Shown: positions 30,655 to 39,119, counted from the first letter of the stretch. The stretch is DNA of 64,000 nucleotides from Gammaproteobacteria bacterium (GCA_026706595.1 JAPOYL010000011.1:150645-214644); one strand, 5' to 3'. The notes: generated from the letters alone by a model not told the origin. Translations and numbers: made by a program.

Positions 30655-30987
30655 GTGAATGAAGCCAGCCAGATTCCATACTGGTTAGGCGGGATGTCAC
30701 GCTCTTTTGTGGTTGAAAAATTTGAACACGAGATACAGGTAGAAGAAAAAATTCTTCCTGATCCAATAGGGCGTATGCAGTATATAGTGTTTACCAGCAA
30801 CCAAGTAGACAAAATCTCTGTAAGGTATGTGCCTTATGGGGATAATTTCGATATTCAAATCATATGGAATAGCGAAGATGCAGAGTGCGAACTGCATGTA
30901 GGCGGTAAGCTCATGCCCTTATGGAAGATTAACCAGAAGGCACTGGAGAAGTTTTTGATAAACCGGCAAAGAAGTAATGCTTGTTAA
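30655..30987 (+). CDS. Hypothetical protein, 110 aa
   Basis: Begins at GTG 30655 with AGGA 7 bp before; an ATG immediately upstream is followed by a stop. The sequence looks like a soluble beta-rich domain (FEHEIQVEEKILPDP, KISVRYVPYGDNFDIQII, CELHVGGKLMPLWKINQKA). No family is recognised, and no signal peptide or membrane segment is seen. It stands alone on the plus strand, convergent to the methylase at 31100, in low-GC DNA likely acquired by transfer. Confidence 0.5.
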   Translation: MNEASQIPYWLGGMSRSFVVEKFEHEIQVEEKILPDPIGRMQYIVFTSNQVDKISVRYVPYGDNFDIQIIWNSEDAECELHVGGKLMPLWKINQKALEKFLINRQRSNAC

Positions 30988-31099
30988 GCATCGTTATCAT
31001 TGTCTTTTTTGAAGCAACCTGTCTCTCAATCCAATCGCAAGAATTTTCTATTTTTCAGTCTCTCCAGCTCGATTTGCAGGTTCCTGTTCTTTCAAGGTT

Positions 31100-31759
31100 T
31101 TAATGTTTAAAAACGTGTGCGAGAAGGGCGTTTCGCTCAAGTGTGGTTAAGCTTTCAATACGTTTTTTCCAGCCTTCATTACGACGCCGGATCCGTTCTC
31201 TCTCCCTGAAAGAATCACCCAGGTGGCGATAGTCGTGTAACTCAACTGGTGCCGGATAATTCATCCAGAGGTATTCTTCAGCCACTGCACCAGAGCGTGT
31301 TCGCACACAATATCGCAGAGTACGCCATCGTGAAAGATATTGCTTATAAAGTGAAGATCGGTAACTGGAAATCATGACCTGGCAGGGGAGACTAACAAGG
31401 GTCTTGAGCAACTCAACGTGATCGTCTTTGGTGTAATCGTATTTGTACAACGAACGATGAGATCGGCGCGTACACGCCAAGTAAGGGGGGTCGGCATAGA
31501 CAAATTCCTCGCCATTAAATGGATAAGTTCCGAGGTAGTCTACTGCGTCAGCACAAACAAACTGGACCTGCTCTGCGTCTTGCCAGGCCTCCGATACATC
31601 CATATCTAGATCGACACCAATGTTTACTTCAGCCAGCTTTTTGTGACGCATGATCGCACCGCCGCCTAGATGTGTTTCGATGTACACTCTGTGAGGGGGG
31701 ATCTGATTGATGATCCGTTGATAAACCCCGCTTACCCCTTTGCCGCCAGGATAATGCAT
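31100..31759 (-). CDS. Dam-like (D12 class) DNA adenine-N6 methyltransferase
   Basis: About 219 residues from ATG 31759 (GTG 31762 just before). The N-terminal YPGGKG corresponds to the SAM-binding FxGxG-type motif, ETHLGGGAIM follows, and the catalytic motif DPPY is in FVYADPPYLACTRRSH. These are the marks of the D12/Dam family, but the target-recognition part is short, compared with ~270 in Dam. It is the last of a minus-strand group TcmP-DUF5131-methylase. It may be a phage- or island-type methylase; target sequence cannot be predicted. Confidence 0.8.
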   Translation of the reverse strand: MHYPGGKGVSGVYQRIINQIPPHRVYIETHLGGGAIMRHKKLAEVNIGVDLDMDVSEAWQDAEQVQFVCADAVDYLGTYPFNGEEFVYADPPYLACTRRSHRSLYKYDYTKDDHVELLKTLVSLPCQVMISSYRSSLYKQYLSRWRTLRYCVRTRSGAVAEEYLWMNYPAPVELHDYRHLGDSFRERERIRRRNEGWKKRIESLTTLERNALLAHVFKH

Positions 31760-31783
31760 CACACTGATTTCCGTACGATCAGA

Positions 31784-32524
31784 TTACACTGCAGCCAGAG
31801 GCATCTCGTCCCAAGTTTTCTCTTTGTAGATTCTGCCGTTCGCCTTTTTAGAACGTTTGACGCCGTCTGCTCCCCAAGCTCCCCACTGCTTGAAAAAGAA
31901 TGCGACGCCTGCCGATTCTGCCTGCTGCCGAATTTCTTCTAACCACTCAGCCTGCATCGGCCTAGCTTTCGACCCCGACTCACCGCCGACAATCACCCAA
32001 CTGATTCCATCCAGGTTGATCTGTCCAAGACTCTCAAGTAATGGCTCTATGGAAAGAAATCGAATCTGTGCATCCACTTGACGGAGGTGATCGATGCGTG
32101 GCAGCCCATGACGGCGATTTTCCACGGAAACTCCGATCCAGGCATTACTGGGACAGTCCTGCTTACCGAAATACACCGGCAATCTGTCAGCCCTTTTTGT
32201 CAGTATCTGGTATGTGTGGTGCGGTGTTTTTCCAATGACACCCATGACCTGATCCAGGAAACTATCTGGGACCTCTTTATGAAAAAGGTCTGACATGGAG
32301 TTTACAAAATATGTAGTCGGCTTTTTTCTGTGTAAAGGCTGAGACAGGCGTTCCGGATGAAGCGTCAATCTAAACGCAGACTCATAGCCAGGCACGCCCA
32401 TTACATGCAGGCGATCCGCCATTGTTTTCGCATAACAGTGCTTGCAGCCCGGTGAGACTTTTGTGCATCCTGTGGTTGGATTCCATGTGTGGCCTGTCCA
32501 TTCAATACTCGACTCCGCTGCCAT
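31784..32524 (-). CDS. Three-Cys-motif (DUF5131, phage Gp37/Gp68-like) protein
   Basis: About 246 residues from ATG 32524 (MAAESSIEWTGHTWNPTTGC), with AAAGGGG before it. The N-terminal WNPTTGCTKVSPGCKHCYAK is the hallmark three-cysteine cluster, which looks like a radical-SAM-type iron-sulfur motif. Later segments FVNSMSDLFH, ILTKRADRL, WIGVSVENRRHGLPRID and WVIVGGESGSKARPM are characteristic of the Gp37/Gp68 family. Its biochemical role is not known to me. It sits between TcmP and a Dam-like methylase; the gap to the methylase is 24 bp, suggesting one operon. Confidence 0.88.
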   Translation of the reverse strand: MAAESSIEWTGHTWNPTTGCTKVSPGCKHCYAKTMADRLHVMGVPGYESAFRLTLHPERLSQPLHRKKPTTYFVNSMSDLFHKEVPDSFLDQVMGVIGKTPHHTYQILTKRADRLPVYFGKQDCPSNAWIGVSVENRRHGLPRIDHLRQVDAQIRFLSIEPLLESLGQINLDGISWVIVGGESGSKARPMQAEWLEEIRQQAESAGVAFFFKQWGAWGADGVKRSKKANGRIYKEKTWDEMPLAAV

Positions 32525-32629
32525 ATCAAAGCCCCTTTGAATTGAAAGAAGTGATGAGCATCGCAAAATCAAGCGATTCCGTCAATAGCAGGATACAATG
32601 AATTTTTTAAATCATTTAATGCTCTTGCA

Positions 32630-33520
32630 TCAATTTCTGTCTACGATGTCTTGGGCGATCCGCGTAGCAGTATCTGCCGCTTTTTTGTTGCCAGCTGCAA
32701 AAACCAGCAAATATAGCGGGGAGTTTTTTGAGTTGTACAAAACAAGCGGTTTTTCGATTACCCCTGAATAGCACGAATTCAGTTTTTTCAGCAGGTAGCG
32801 GAGAACCTTGTCCATCGTGACATCGCGCTTAGAAGTATCGTATGGACCGAAAAGTTCCGTTCTTTTTTCCTGCGGATAAAACACTTGCCGCCACTTGTCG
32901 TCACCAAACAACTGAGTCAGCCGATCCGACCAAGCCTCATCTGGAGGACCCGCATTTGGCAACATGCGCACTACGCTCGAATATGGAAATAACATCCAGA
33001 GGTCCACTTTCTGGGTTTTTCCGAGATCTTCAACCGTCTTCCACTGGACTTGCATACCCAACGGGTCTAGGAAAACTACGGCCCTGTCCATTGTTTGCAA
33101 CCTACCTGTCCAGTCAACCAAAAATTTGTTTGCATCAGCTGTGACAACCTCACACTTCGAGGCCCTATCAGGAAAATCGCTTTTGATCATCTGTTTCAGC
33201 GACTTTGTGTGCTTCTTTTTGGCGTCAATGAACCAGTATTTATCAAAGCCCTTCGCTAATGACAAAACCCTGCGAACACTGCCGTCCATGTATTGATGTT
33301 CTTCATCCAAAAACAGGAGATCAGGTGATGACTCTTGTTCATCACATACCTTGCGAAATCCTGGCCCGGCAAAAGCATCCACATAGTGAATGGTCAATTT
33401 CCTTGCTCTCGGATTCCCATGAAAAATATCCAGATAGGCTTTCAAATAGTTTTCCAGAGAGGCCAGTTTCTTTTCTGTCCAAGGTCCGCCAAACTGTTCT
33501 GCGTTTTCTATCTTTATCAT
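32630..33520 (-). CDS. tcmP: Three-Cys-motif partner protein TcmP
   Basis: About 296 residues from ATG 33520; the track ORF extends 44 residues further upstream without support. The N-terminal FGGPWTEKKLASLENYLKAY is the TcmP signature. YVDAFAGPGF resembles motif I of SAM-dependent methyltransferases and VVFLDPLGMQVQW may be the equivalent of a catalytic DP region. TcmP members are known for lying next to three-Cys-motif proteins, as here. Function is uncharacterised. By inference the pair could modify nucleic acid, perhaps for defence, given the surrounding restriction-modification genes. Confidence 0.85.
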   Translation of the reverse strand: MIKIENAEQFGGPWTEKKLASLENYLKAYLDIFHGNPRARKLTIHYVDAFAGPGFRKVCDEQESSPDLLFLDEEHQYMDGSVRRVLSLAKGFDKYWFIDAKKKHTKSLKQMIKSDFPDRASKCEVVTADANKFLVDWTGRLQTMDRAVVFLDPLGMQVQWKTVEDLGKTQKVDLWMLFPYSSVVRMLPNAGPPDEAWSDRLTQLFGDDKWRQVFYPQEKRTELFGPYDTSKRDVTMDKVLRYLLKKLNSCYSGVIEKPLVLYNSKNSPLYLLVFAAGNKKAADTATRIAQDIVDRN

Positions 33521-33719
33521 TCCATAATAATGTTGAAATACATTTCTGGAGGACCCTATAGGTTCGATTTTGATTGGGTCGGCCACCCACTGCCGCTCCC
33601 ATGTACATGAACAAGATGATCTGTAGTTGTCCGACCTTGGAAAGACGTTCAACTACTCGGGTGAGGGAGGTGTATAGTATATGCCAAGATTGCTGCCAAC
33701 AAGCACAAGCTGAATATTT

Positions 33720-35954
33720 CTAACCTAGACGTAACGGCTCCTTCTCGTTATTCACACTTGGCTCCAAGGCGATAGAGTTCCGCCACTGATCACAGTTCTT
33801 ATACTCCAGCCCAGGAACTGCTGTCGAAACAATTTTATCTATCGCATCGCGAATGGGGTCATCGTGTATTTCCGGAAATGGCTTCAAAGTCTGGCTGGCG
33901 TATTCATCATAGCAAGCGGCCAGTCCCCCAATATCACAATGCTCCGGGTGCGGGACGGGAAGCGATCGGAGGCCATCAAGAGAGAAACTGGGGTATGTGA
34001 GGTTCTTCTGACGAGTGTTCAGAAAGCAGATGATTCCGGCAGTAGAATTCAGCCAGACGCACCAGGCCTTGCAAATAGCTATCTTGTCGCCGTTTAAAGG
34101 TGTCGCCGGCACGAAGGCGGAACCGATCACCGGCTCATCGGAGAACACTGCCGGTGTCTGCGTCAGGTTCAATCGCATTCTGTTAGCCAGCAGGAGATGG
34201 CTGCGTTTGCTCCACAGGTACCTCGCGTAGTCGTGTCTTCCTTTCTTTGCGACCAGAAATCGATCAGGACTGGTTTGCATTGCAGTCTGGCGAGAGGACT
34301 TGTGTAACCAAAGGGCACGTATGTCCGGGTTCTGTCGCTGCTCAGCTTGGGTAAACGCATCCCTGGCTCGTTGCCCCCCAGGTTCAACAGCCGCCAGGTT
34401 GCCAATGGGGACAAGTGCAGGGTTTTCGGTCAACGTGTCATACACCTCGGCAAGGCTCTGATCATAGAAGCAGGCCGCATTCCACGGCCGGTCACGAAGC
34501 TGCTCGAGGGATCGCCAGGCAATGGTGCCGTAACTTGCTAAAGCTGTGACATCTCCAGCAAGTGCTTGCTGGATGGCTTCAGCGAGATAATGGGCTTCAC
34601 TTGCACTTGCCGGGTTGTCTGCCAGAGACACAAAGGCCGTTGGCTTGTCTTGAGACTCTGGAGTTGGGCGCCGTGCGATGATCAGGGACTCATGAATGTT
34701 TGTGTTCTCGGAAAAGTTGATGCGGCGGTTGTCATGGCTGGTAACCACGAGCTCAAGATGGAACCGCTCCGGGTCTGTTAAGAGATTCCGCTCATTTTTA
34801 CCACCCGCACCAGTACACGCGGTAAACGGTTTGACGGCTGCCAAAGTACCGCGTTCTCGAAGAAGAATATCAGCGATCGGGGTAAAGAATGTGCTAATTG
34901 CTGTTTGATCAATGGCGTTTCGGTGTCCCTGATCTGGAGTTTTTTTAGCTAGGCTGATCTCATGTTGTTGAACTTTGCGGCGGACTTCGGGGGGCAAATT
35001 CCGGTTTCGTATGTCATTGCGGGTGAAAGGCGGATTCATGATCACAAGGTCACACAACCCCTCAAGGTTCGGGGCCTCTTCCTCATAGCCAGACGCTGAT
35101 GCTCGCCTTTGCCTGGATGCGGGGGGGGCAAATCCTGGCATATAGCCCGCGCTGTTTGTAAGTATGTCCAGCGAACCTGCATGAGTCTCCCCCTGCGCAT
35201 TCACACCATGCTGCATGTTGTAAAGGTTCATCTTGTTGTAGTCGATTTTCGGTGCGCTCAGGGTCAACATAGAGGCTGCGAGGTGGATCGCATGCCGGTT
35301 GATGTCGAGTCCATGCAGGACATCCTCGATCAGCCCAAGATGAAGTGCTTCAAGATCATCCTGACTCCCGCCTGCAGAACGAAAGCGTCTCTCAATCACT
35401 TTTGCCGTGGCCATCAGCAGCGTTCCTGTACCACAAGCGGGATCGCAAACTTTGAGAGTCGTCAGCTGGTTGGCATCTGCCCATCCATTCCCCGAAACAA
35501 GCCAATTGGGTGGCATGGCAAGCTCCGCCAAAAGAACAGCGGCGGCCGTACTGGTGTAAAAAGAACCGTCGTATCGTGCTGTCTGTAGCAGCTCGTGGTA
35601 CAGGGGCCCTGCATGATCAAGCTGCAGCCCCCGAATCCTGGGAACGCACTCAAGTACTGCCTCAATCAGGGTATCGAGAAGAAGATCCGTGTGGTGGTCA
35701 GCCGGCAGCAGGTCCAGAACCGCAAGCGCAGGATCAACGACGGGAGCATAGTCCACTTCACGGATTCGCTTCCAGTTGTCGAGTAGTGCTACCTGTTTGT
35801 TTGGAGACTCTCGAATCTGGATAAGCGTCTCAAGCTCAGGAATACGGACTCCTTCACTCCGCAATCGGTTCTGCAGCAGTGCCATATTGGCGATAACCAG
35901 GCAGGCAATGCGTGCAGGCCGAACATCAATTACGCTCTTGCCGGGGGGTCCCAC
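33720..35954 (-). CDS. N6-adenine DNA methylase half of a type II G-like restriction-modification enzyme
   Basis: Open for 744 residues. Motif I is DPACGTGTLL (about residues 171-180) and the catalytic motif IV is NPPF (about 307-310), giving the gamma-class N6-adenine order; the C-terminal half is probably the target-recognition domain. The first codons (GTG 35954) have no good ribosome site and read straight on from the end of the upstream nuclease ORF: inserting one C in the C6 run at 35943-35948 fuses the two into one ~930-residue protein (…LELPWDPPGKSVIDV…). It is therefore probably the second half of one frameshifted gene. Internal ATG 35885 (MALLQNRLRS) could start a shorter separate protein. 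Confidence 0.82.
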   Translation of the reverse strand: MGPPGKSVIDVRPARIACLVIANMALLQNRLRSEGVRIPELETLIQIRESPNKQVALLDNWKRIREVDYAPVVDPALAVLDLLPADHHTDLLLDTLIEAVLECVPRIRGLQLDHAGPLYHELLQTARYDGSFYTSTAAAVLLAELAMPPNWLVSGNGWADANQLTTLKVCDPACGTGTLLMATAKVIERRFRSAGGSQDDLEALHLGLIEDVLHGLDINRHAIHLAASMLTLSAPKIDYNKMNLYNMQHGVNAQGETHAGSLDILTNSAGYMPGFAPPASRQRRASASGYEEEAPNLEGLCDLVIMNPPFTRNDIRNRNLPPEVRRKVQQHEISLAKKTPDQGHRNAIDQTAISTFFTPIADILLRERGTLAAVKPFTACTGAGGKNERNLLTDPERFHLELVVTSHDNRRINFSENTNIHESLIIARRPTPESQDKPTAFVSLADNPASASEAHYLAEAIQQALAGDVTALASYGTIAWRSLEQLRDRPWNAACFYDQSLAEVYDTLTENPALVPIGNLAAVEPGGQRARDAFTQAEQRQNPDIRALWLHKSSRQTAMQTSPDRFLVAKKGRHDYARYLWSKRSHLLLANRMRLNLTQTPAVFSDEPVIGSAFVPATPLNGDKIAICKAWCVWLNSTAGIICFLNTRQKNLTYPSFSLDGLRSLPVPHPEHCDIGGLAACYDEYASQTLKPFPEIHDDPIRDAIDKIVSTAVPGLEYKNCDQWRNSIALEPSVNNEKEPLRLG
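35121..35128 (-). repeat. C8 homopolymer run inside the methylase gene
   Basis: Eight Cs on the coding strand, in the codons for F-A-P-P-A near residue 276. At this length the frame is open through to the natural end. Runs of eight or more G/C are slippage-prone, so the gene could be switched off by a one-base change. Confidence 0.85.
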
Positions 35955-36487
35955 GGGAGTTCCAATGCCTGAGCTAGGTCACGGCCGGTACGTTCATCAA
36001 TCTGCTCACTGGCATCCATGATGGCGCGCTTGAGTACGTCTGTGATGGCATAGGTTTCATTTGCGCCAATATCGTTGGAAAGTTTTACCAGGTCGGCTAA
36101 ATTGCCGGTATGCCAACGACCAATAATCCCGCCTTGGTTCACCCTGGCCATCAGGAGATCAGTTGTAACTTCGAGAAGTGTTCTTGGCGTACCCAAGTCA
36201 CTGTCCTCGCTGAGGCGGTCTGGATAGCAAAGTGCAATTGAATTCCAGCAGTCCCCTTGCTTGAGCCAACGCTGGGCATCTTCTACAGCCTCTCGTTTCT
36301 GGACAGGTCCTTGTCCAATTTTGCATTCGACCGCTGTGAAATACCGGTCGCCGTGCTTTAATCGAATCTGAACATCGCAACGCTTCGCACCCGTTTTCCT
36401 GCGCGTCTGTTCAGGTACTGCATGAACGTCATGAGTTGCAAGAGCTTCCGCTAATGCGGAATTGAGAGCATTTTCTTGTATCGGCAC
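35930..36487 (-). CDS. PD-(D/E)xK nuclease half of the restriction-modification enzyme
   Basis: 185 residues. The N-terminal third contains KRCDVQIRL followed by FTAVECKIGQG, giving the D...ExK spacing of a PD-(D/E)xK nuclease (D38, E54, K56). The rest is helical and ends LELPWDPPARA just where the methylase frame begins, with a 25-bp overlap. I infer it is the N-terminal nuclease domain of one fused protein, split by loss (or phase variation) of a base in the C6 run. No ordinary terminator or ribosome site separates the two ORFs. The plausible start is ATG 36487. Confidence 0.72.
   Translation of the reverse strand: MPIQENALNSALAEALATHDVHAVPEQTRRKTGAKRCDVQIRLKHGDRYFTAVECKIGQGPVQKREAVEDAQRWLKQGDCWNSIALCYPDRLSEDSDLGTPRTLLEVTTDLLMARVNQGGIIGRWHTGNLADLVKLSNDIGANETYAITDVLKRAIMDASEQIDERTGRDLAQALELPWDPPARA
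35943..35948 (-). repeat. C6 run at the nuclease/methylase frame break
   Basis: The coding strand reads GGGACCCCCCGGCAAG. With six Cs the nuclease frame stops after PARA. With seven Cs (or four) it continues into the methylase frame as DPPGKSVIDVRPARIA. This is the only sequence needed to join the two reading frames. Confidence 0.85.
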
Positions 36488-36649
36488 TTAAATTCCTGGA
36501 GTTTTCTATTGAAGAGCGGATCGAGGTAGATCAGGTCCACCAAGGCACTGTTCATGCCCCGCATGATGTCGAGGCTATCGCCGGTCCAGATGGTTTGGAT
36601 TGTCCGGTTCGGGGCTGCCAAAACATACTCCTGTCTCGATGGAGCTCAT

Positions 36650-36773
36650 CCGGCACCCAAAGGTGCCGGGTCTTGTCACCCTATGCAAACGGCAAAGGTT
36701 CTGCCTATTTGCCCAAAAGGACTGTTGTATTCAGCAGGAGACCCGACTTCGGGTTCGCTTGCATAGGTGACAT
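36650..36773 (+). ncRNA. Structured repeat element, copy C (unidentified RNA or mobile-RNA family)
   Basis: It begins with a perfect hairpin CCGGCACC-CAAA-GGTGCCGG. A long outer stem follows: TGTCACC(C)TATGCAA pairs with TTGCATAGGTGACA near the end. Inside are CTGCCTATT, the conserved box TGTTGTATTCAGCAGG and a small hairpin ACCCGA-CT-TCGGGT. The two minus-strand copies (50268-50417 and 53997-54146) share the opening GGTGCCGGG, the TGTTGTATT box and the CCCGG end, while the stems differ by compensating changes. It looks like a structured RNA. It may be an orphan HEARO/omega-RNA type element, but this is from memory of general appearance and was not checked. It lies between the nuclease gene and the next ORF. 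Confidence 0.55.
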
Positions 36774-36890
36774 GGATATAATATCAAAAACTGGGAGGCA
36801 TTAATGGAGATAAGACAGCTTGCAGAAGAAAGCCTAAGCAAGCTCTTCGGCAAGCTATTACATTGAAGGGCTAATGTGTAAATTGAATCA

Positions 36891-37274
36891 ATGAATGCTC
36901 GAGTGAGAAAAAAGGCCTCTGATGTTTTTCGTGAGACTGAGTTTCTGCTTGCAGAGAAAGTGCCATTCTCTAAGGCTTTCCCTCAAATCAAAGACATTGT
37001 TATTGAGATTACCGAGTCTAACGGCTTCCAAAAATCAGAGCGCAGATATCAGAAATCTAATTTTCCAGGCGAGTACGTGGATTGCAGCAATACCCTGTGT
37101 TACAACGGAGGAATACAAATTGGCTCAATGGTGCGCGACATGGTATTAGCTAACAAGACAGTATCGAAAATATCAAGATCATGTCAGGGTTATGAAGGGT
37201 CTCCAAAAGGCCGCCGAAGATACAGGCCTTGTATACATTTCTTTTGGGTAGAAATCACAATTGAATACTATTAG
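36891..37274 (+). CDS. Hypothetical protein, 127 aa
   Basis: It starts with MNARVRKKASDVFRETEFLLAEKVPF and is mildly basic, with no signal peptide or membrane segment. A cysteine-containing middle (VDCSNTLCYNGG) and a final beta-like stretch (CIHFFWVEITIEYY) suggest a folded domain. No family is recognised. The ribosome site is weak. AT-rich composition matches the neighbouring island genes. Confidence 0.5.
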   Translation: MNARVRKKASDVFRETEFLLAEKVPFSKAFPQIKDIVIEITESNGFQKSERRYQKSNFPGEYVDCSNTLCYNGGIQIGSMVRDMVLANKTVSKISRSCQGYEGSPKGRRRYRPCIHFFWVEITIEYY

Positions 37275-37322
37275 GTGTAGGCGGGATTACCTCTAATGTC
37301 GGCATGGTAATATTCACGAAGT

Positions 37323-37841
37323 ATGACGAAAAGGTTGCGTGTTGTTGGGACGGGCCTGGTCTTGGTGGCTATCGTAGCCGTCGGGCCGGCTGTGATTTCA
37401 CCAGCAGGTCCATCATTCACCGGACCCGCCCGGATTATCGATGGCGATACACTAGTAGTGCGGGGGCTGAGTGTGCGGTTGTACGGCATTGATGCCCCGG
37501 AAAGCATGCAGCACTGCCTCATGGGAAGCCTGACTTGGCCGTGTGGTCGTGCGGCTGTTCAGGTGCTTTCCCGCCGCATCGGCTCACGTGAAGTGTCGTG
37601 CGAAGAACGTGACCAGGGTCGCTATGGACGGGTGGTCGCGGTATGCCGGGTCGGGGGTGAGGATGTGAACGTGTGGATGGTAGCCGAGGGCTGGGCGTTT
37701 GCCTACAGCAAATACTCGAAGGATTATGTTTCACATGAAACAGCGGCGCGGGCAGCCAAACGCGGGATCTGGCGAGGCGAGGTGATCGCCCCATGGGAAT
37801 GGCGCAAGGGCAAGCGGTTTGCTGACACCAAGAGCAAGTAA
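37323..37841 (+). CDS. Staphylococcal-nuclease-like (thermonuclease) protein, cut short by a stop
   Basis: 172 residues. An N-terminal hydrophobic anchor or signal (VVGTGLVLVAIVAVGPAVIS) precedes the SNase/TNase fold: RIIDGDTLVVRGLSVRLYGIDAPES carries the calcium-binding aspartates and the catalytic arginine region, followed by RYGRVVAVC and WMVAEGWAFAY. After KGKRFADTKSK there is a TAA, but the same frame then continues for 51 codons with the usual C-terminal domain of such proteins. The protein is thus probably C-terminally truncated; the nuclease core itself appears complete. Confidence 0.82.
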   Translation: MTKRLRVVGTGLVLVAIVAVGPAVISPAGPSFTGPARIIDGDTLVVRGLSVRLYGIDAPESMQHCLMGSLTWPCGRAAVQVLSRRIGSREVSCEERDQGRYGRVVAVCRVGGEDVNVWMVAEGWAFAYSKYSKDYVSHETAARAAKRGIWRGEVIAPWEWRKGKRFADTKSK

Positions 37842-37997
37842 CAAGTCAGCCAGCAGTGCAGCATCAAAGGCAACACCAGTAATAGCGGAGAGTACATCTA
37901 CCACGTATCTGGGGGTCGGTACTACGACCAGACCTGCATCGACCCCTCGAAGGGCGAGCGCTGGTTCTGTTTAGAGGCTGAGGTGCGGAAGGCGTGA
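37842..37997 (+). pseudogene. Detached C-terminal domain of the SNase-like gene, in frame after a TAA
   Basis: Reading on in the same frame after the stop gives QVSQQCSIKGNTSNSGEYIY, then HVSGGRYYDQTCIDPSKGER and WFCLEAEVRKA before a TGA. The pattern CxIKGN...G..IYH..GGRYYD......GERWFC.EAEA is a familiar C-terminal module of proteobacterial SNase proteins. One nonsense change (for example CAA, GAA or AAA to TAA) explains the break. It has no start signal of its own. Confidence 0.8.
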
Positions 37998-38044
37998 TGG
38001 CGACGCTCGCGCCGCTAGCCAGTCCTGCACACAGTTAAAGAGTG

Positions 38045-38659
38045 CTAATAAGTGGACTCCAGGGCTTCTACGAAATGCGCCTCACTAATGACAGCGGGCT
38101 TGCCGTACTTCTCCCGGGATTTGATCGCTTTCTCGATCTTCCCTCCGTATGCTTGGGTTTTCCACTGCTTCGAGGCGTAGACCGCAACCACCAAGTAATC
38201 CAGCTTCCGGGTAATCGAGGCGTTCACTCCTCCCCTTGCATGGACTTCCTCCTTGTAGATTCCGCGTTGCCCCTCTGGCATGAATTCACCGGTAAACTCG
38301 AATGACCGGCCCTCAAACTCCACGGGAAGGTCGTCGAAATCCTTTGCCGATTTCATAGGTTCCCCGCCTACCGAGATTTCACCGGCCAGCGCAACGAGCG
38401 ACTCAAACAGATTCTTCGATTCAGAGCTGTCCAGAATCCCGTCTGCAAGCACGGTTTCCAGCTGGTCGAACAACCTGGTAACAAGAGGATGCTCAATGCT
38501 GTCTGCATCGTTTACCCTCATCCAGTTAAGCAGGTATTCTCCTTCCTCTTGGTTGACCACACCATCTGCCAGCATCCCTTTGCAGATGCCCTGCAGGGTA
38601 TGCAGGTCGCGGTCCTTGATACGTCTTCTGCTATACTGGGGTAAAGGCTTTACGGTCAT
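38045..38659 (-). CDS. BRCT-domain protein with TerB-like helical N-terminus
   Basis: 204 residues. The N-terminal ~90 residues are helical (TLQGICKGMLADGVVNQEEGEYLLNWM and a second similar block, LETVLADGILDSSESKNLFESLV), in the manner of TerB-like acidic-helical domains. The C-terminal ~100 residues are a BRCT domain of the DNA-ligase type: FEGRSFEFTGEF, EEVHARGGVNASITRKLDYLVV and KIEKAIKSREKYGKPAVISEAHF. Such small BRCT proteins are often in mobile or defence contexts; a DNA-end binding or repair role is inference. Confidence 0.8.
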   Translation of the reverse strand: MTVKPLPQYSRRRIKDRDLHTLQGICKGMLADGVVNQEEGEYLLNWMRVNDADSIEHPLVTRLFDQLETVLADGILDSSESKNLFESLVALAGEISVGGEPMKSAKDFDDLPVEFEGRSFEFTGEFMPEGQRGIYKEEVHARGGVNASITRKLDYLVVAVYASKQWKTQAYGGKIEKAIKSREKYGKPAVISEAHFVEALESTY

Positions 38660-38759
38660 TTTGTCCTCCTGGCTGGGGACCCTGTGTCAGCAGTCTGGTT
38701 TAGATTTGGGGGTTGGTTACTTTTGTATATAACCCCTTTGATTTCAGTATAGGTACTCT

Positions 38760-39068
38760 ATGTTACTTAGAGTCGTTCGTATGCGCAATTCACTACCTTT
38801 TCACAAACGGATACACCTCTGCCAGTGGGTAGATGCCATGGAAGATACGAGGATGGCCGCAAGACTGGCTTCAGTGTTTTACATGGTGGACAACAAGATC
38901 AGGGTTCCTGGAGGATTTCCAAAGGCACCCTCTGCTGATCAATGGTTTGAGTTCATCAGGGAAGATGTCGGGAAATACAAGAACGGGCTGTTGGACAAGG
39001 ACAATAATCTTTTTACAGCCATATTGATCGTCTTGGTGGCAATAGTCATTTGGTGGCTGTTTTTCTAA
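38760..39068 (+). CDS. Small protein with C-terminal membrane helix
   Basis: Up to 102 residues. The soluble part (KRIHLCQWVDAMEDTRMAAR) is followed by a strong C-terminal helix (LFTAILIVLVAIVIWWLFF) ending at the stop, so it is tail-anchored. The start may be ATG 38760 or the internal ATG 38781. The family is not recognised. It is divergent from the BRCT gene and convergent with the sugar-binding protein gene. Confidence 0.5.
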   Translation: MLLRVVRMRNSLPFHKRIHLCQWVDAMEDTRMAARLASVFYMVDNKIRVPGGFPKAPSADQWFEFIREDVGKYKNGLLDKDNNLFTAILIVLVAIVIWWLFF

Positions 39069-39119
39069 ATCACTTGGACCTTGAGTGAAAGCTGTCTAGC
39101 TCTGTATATAAGCACCAAA

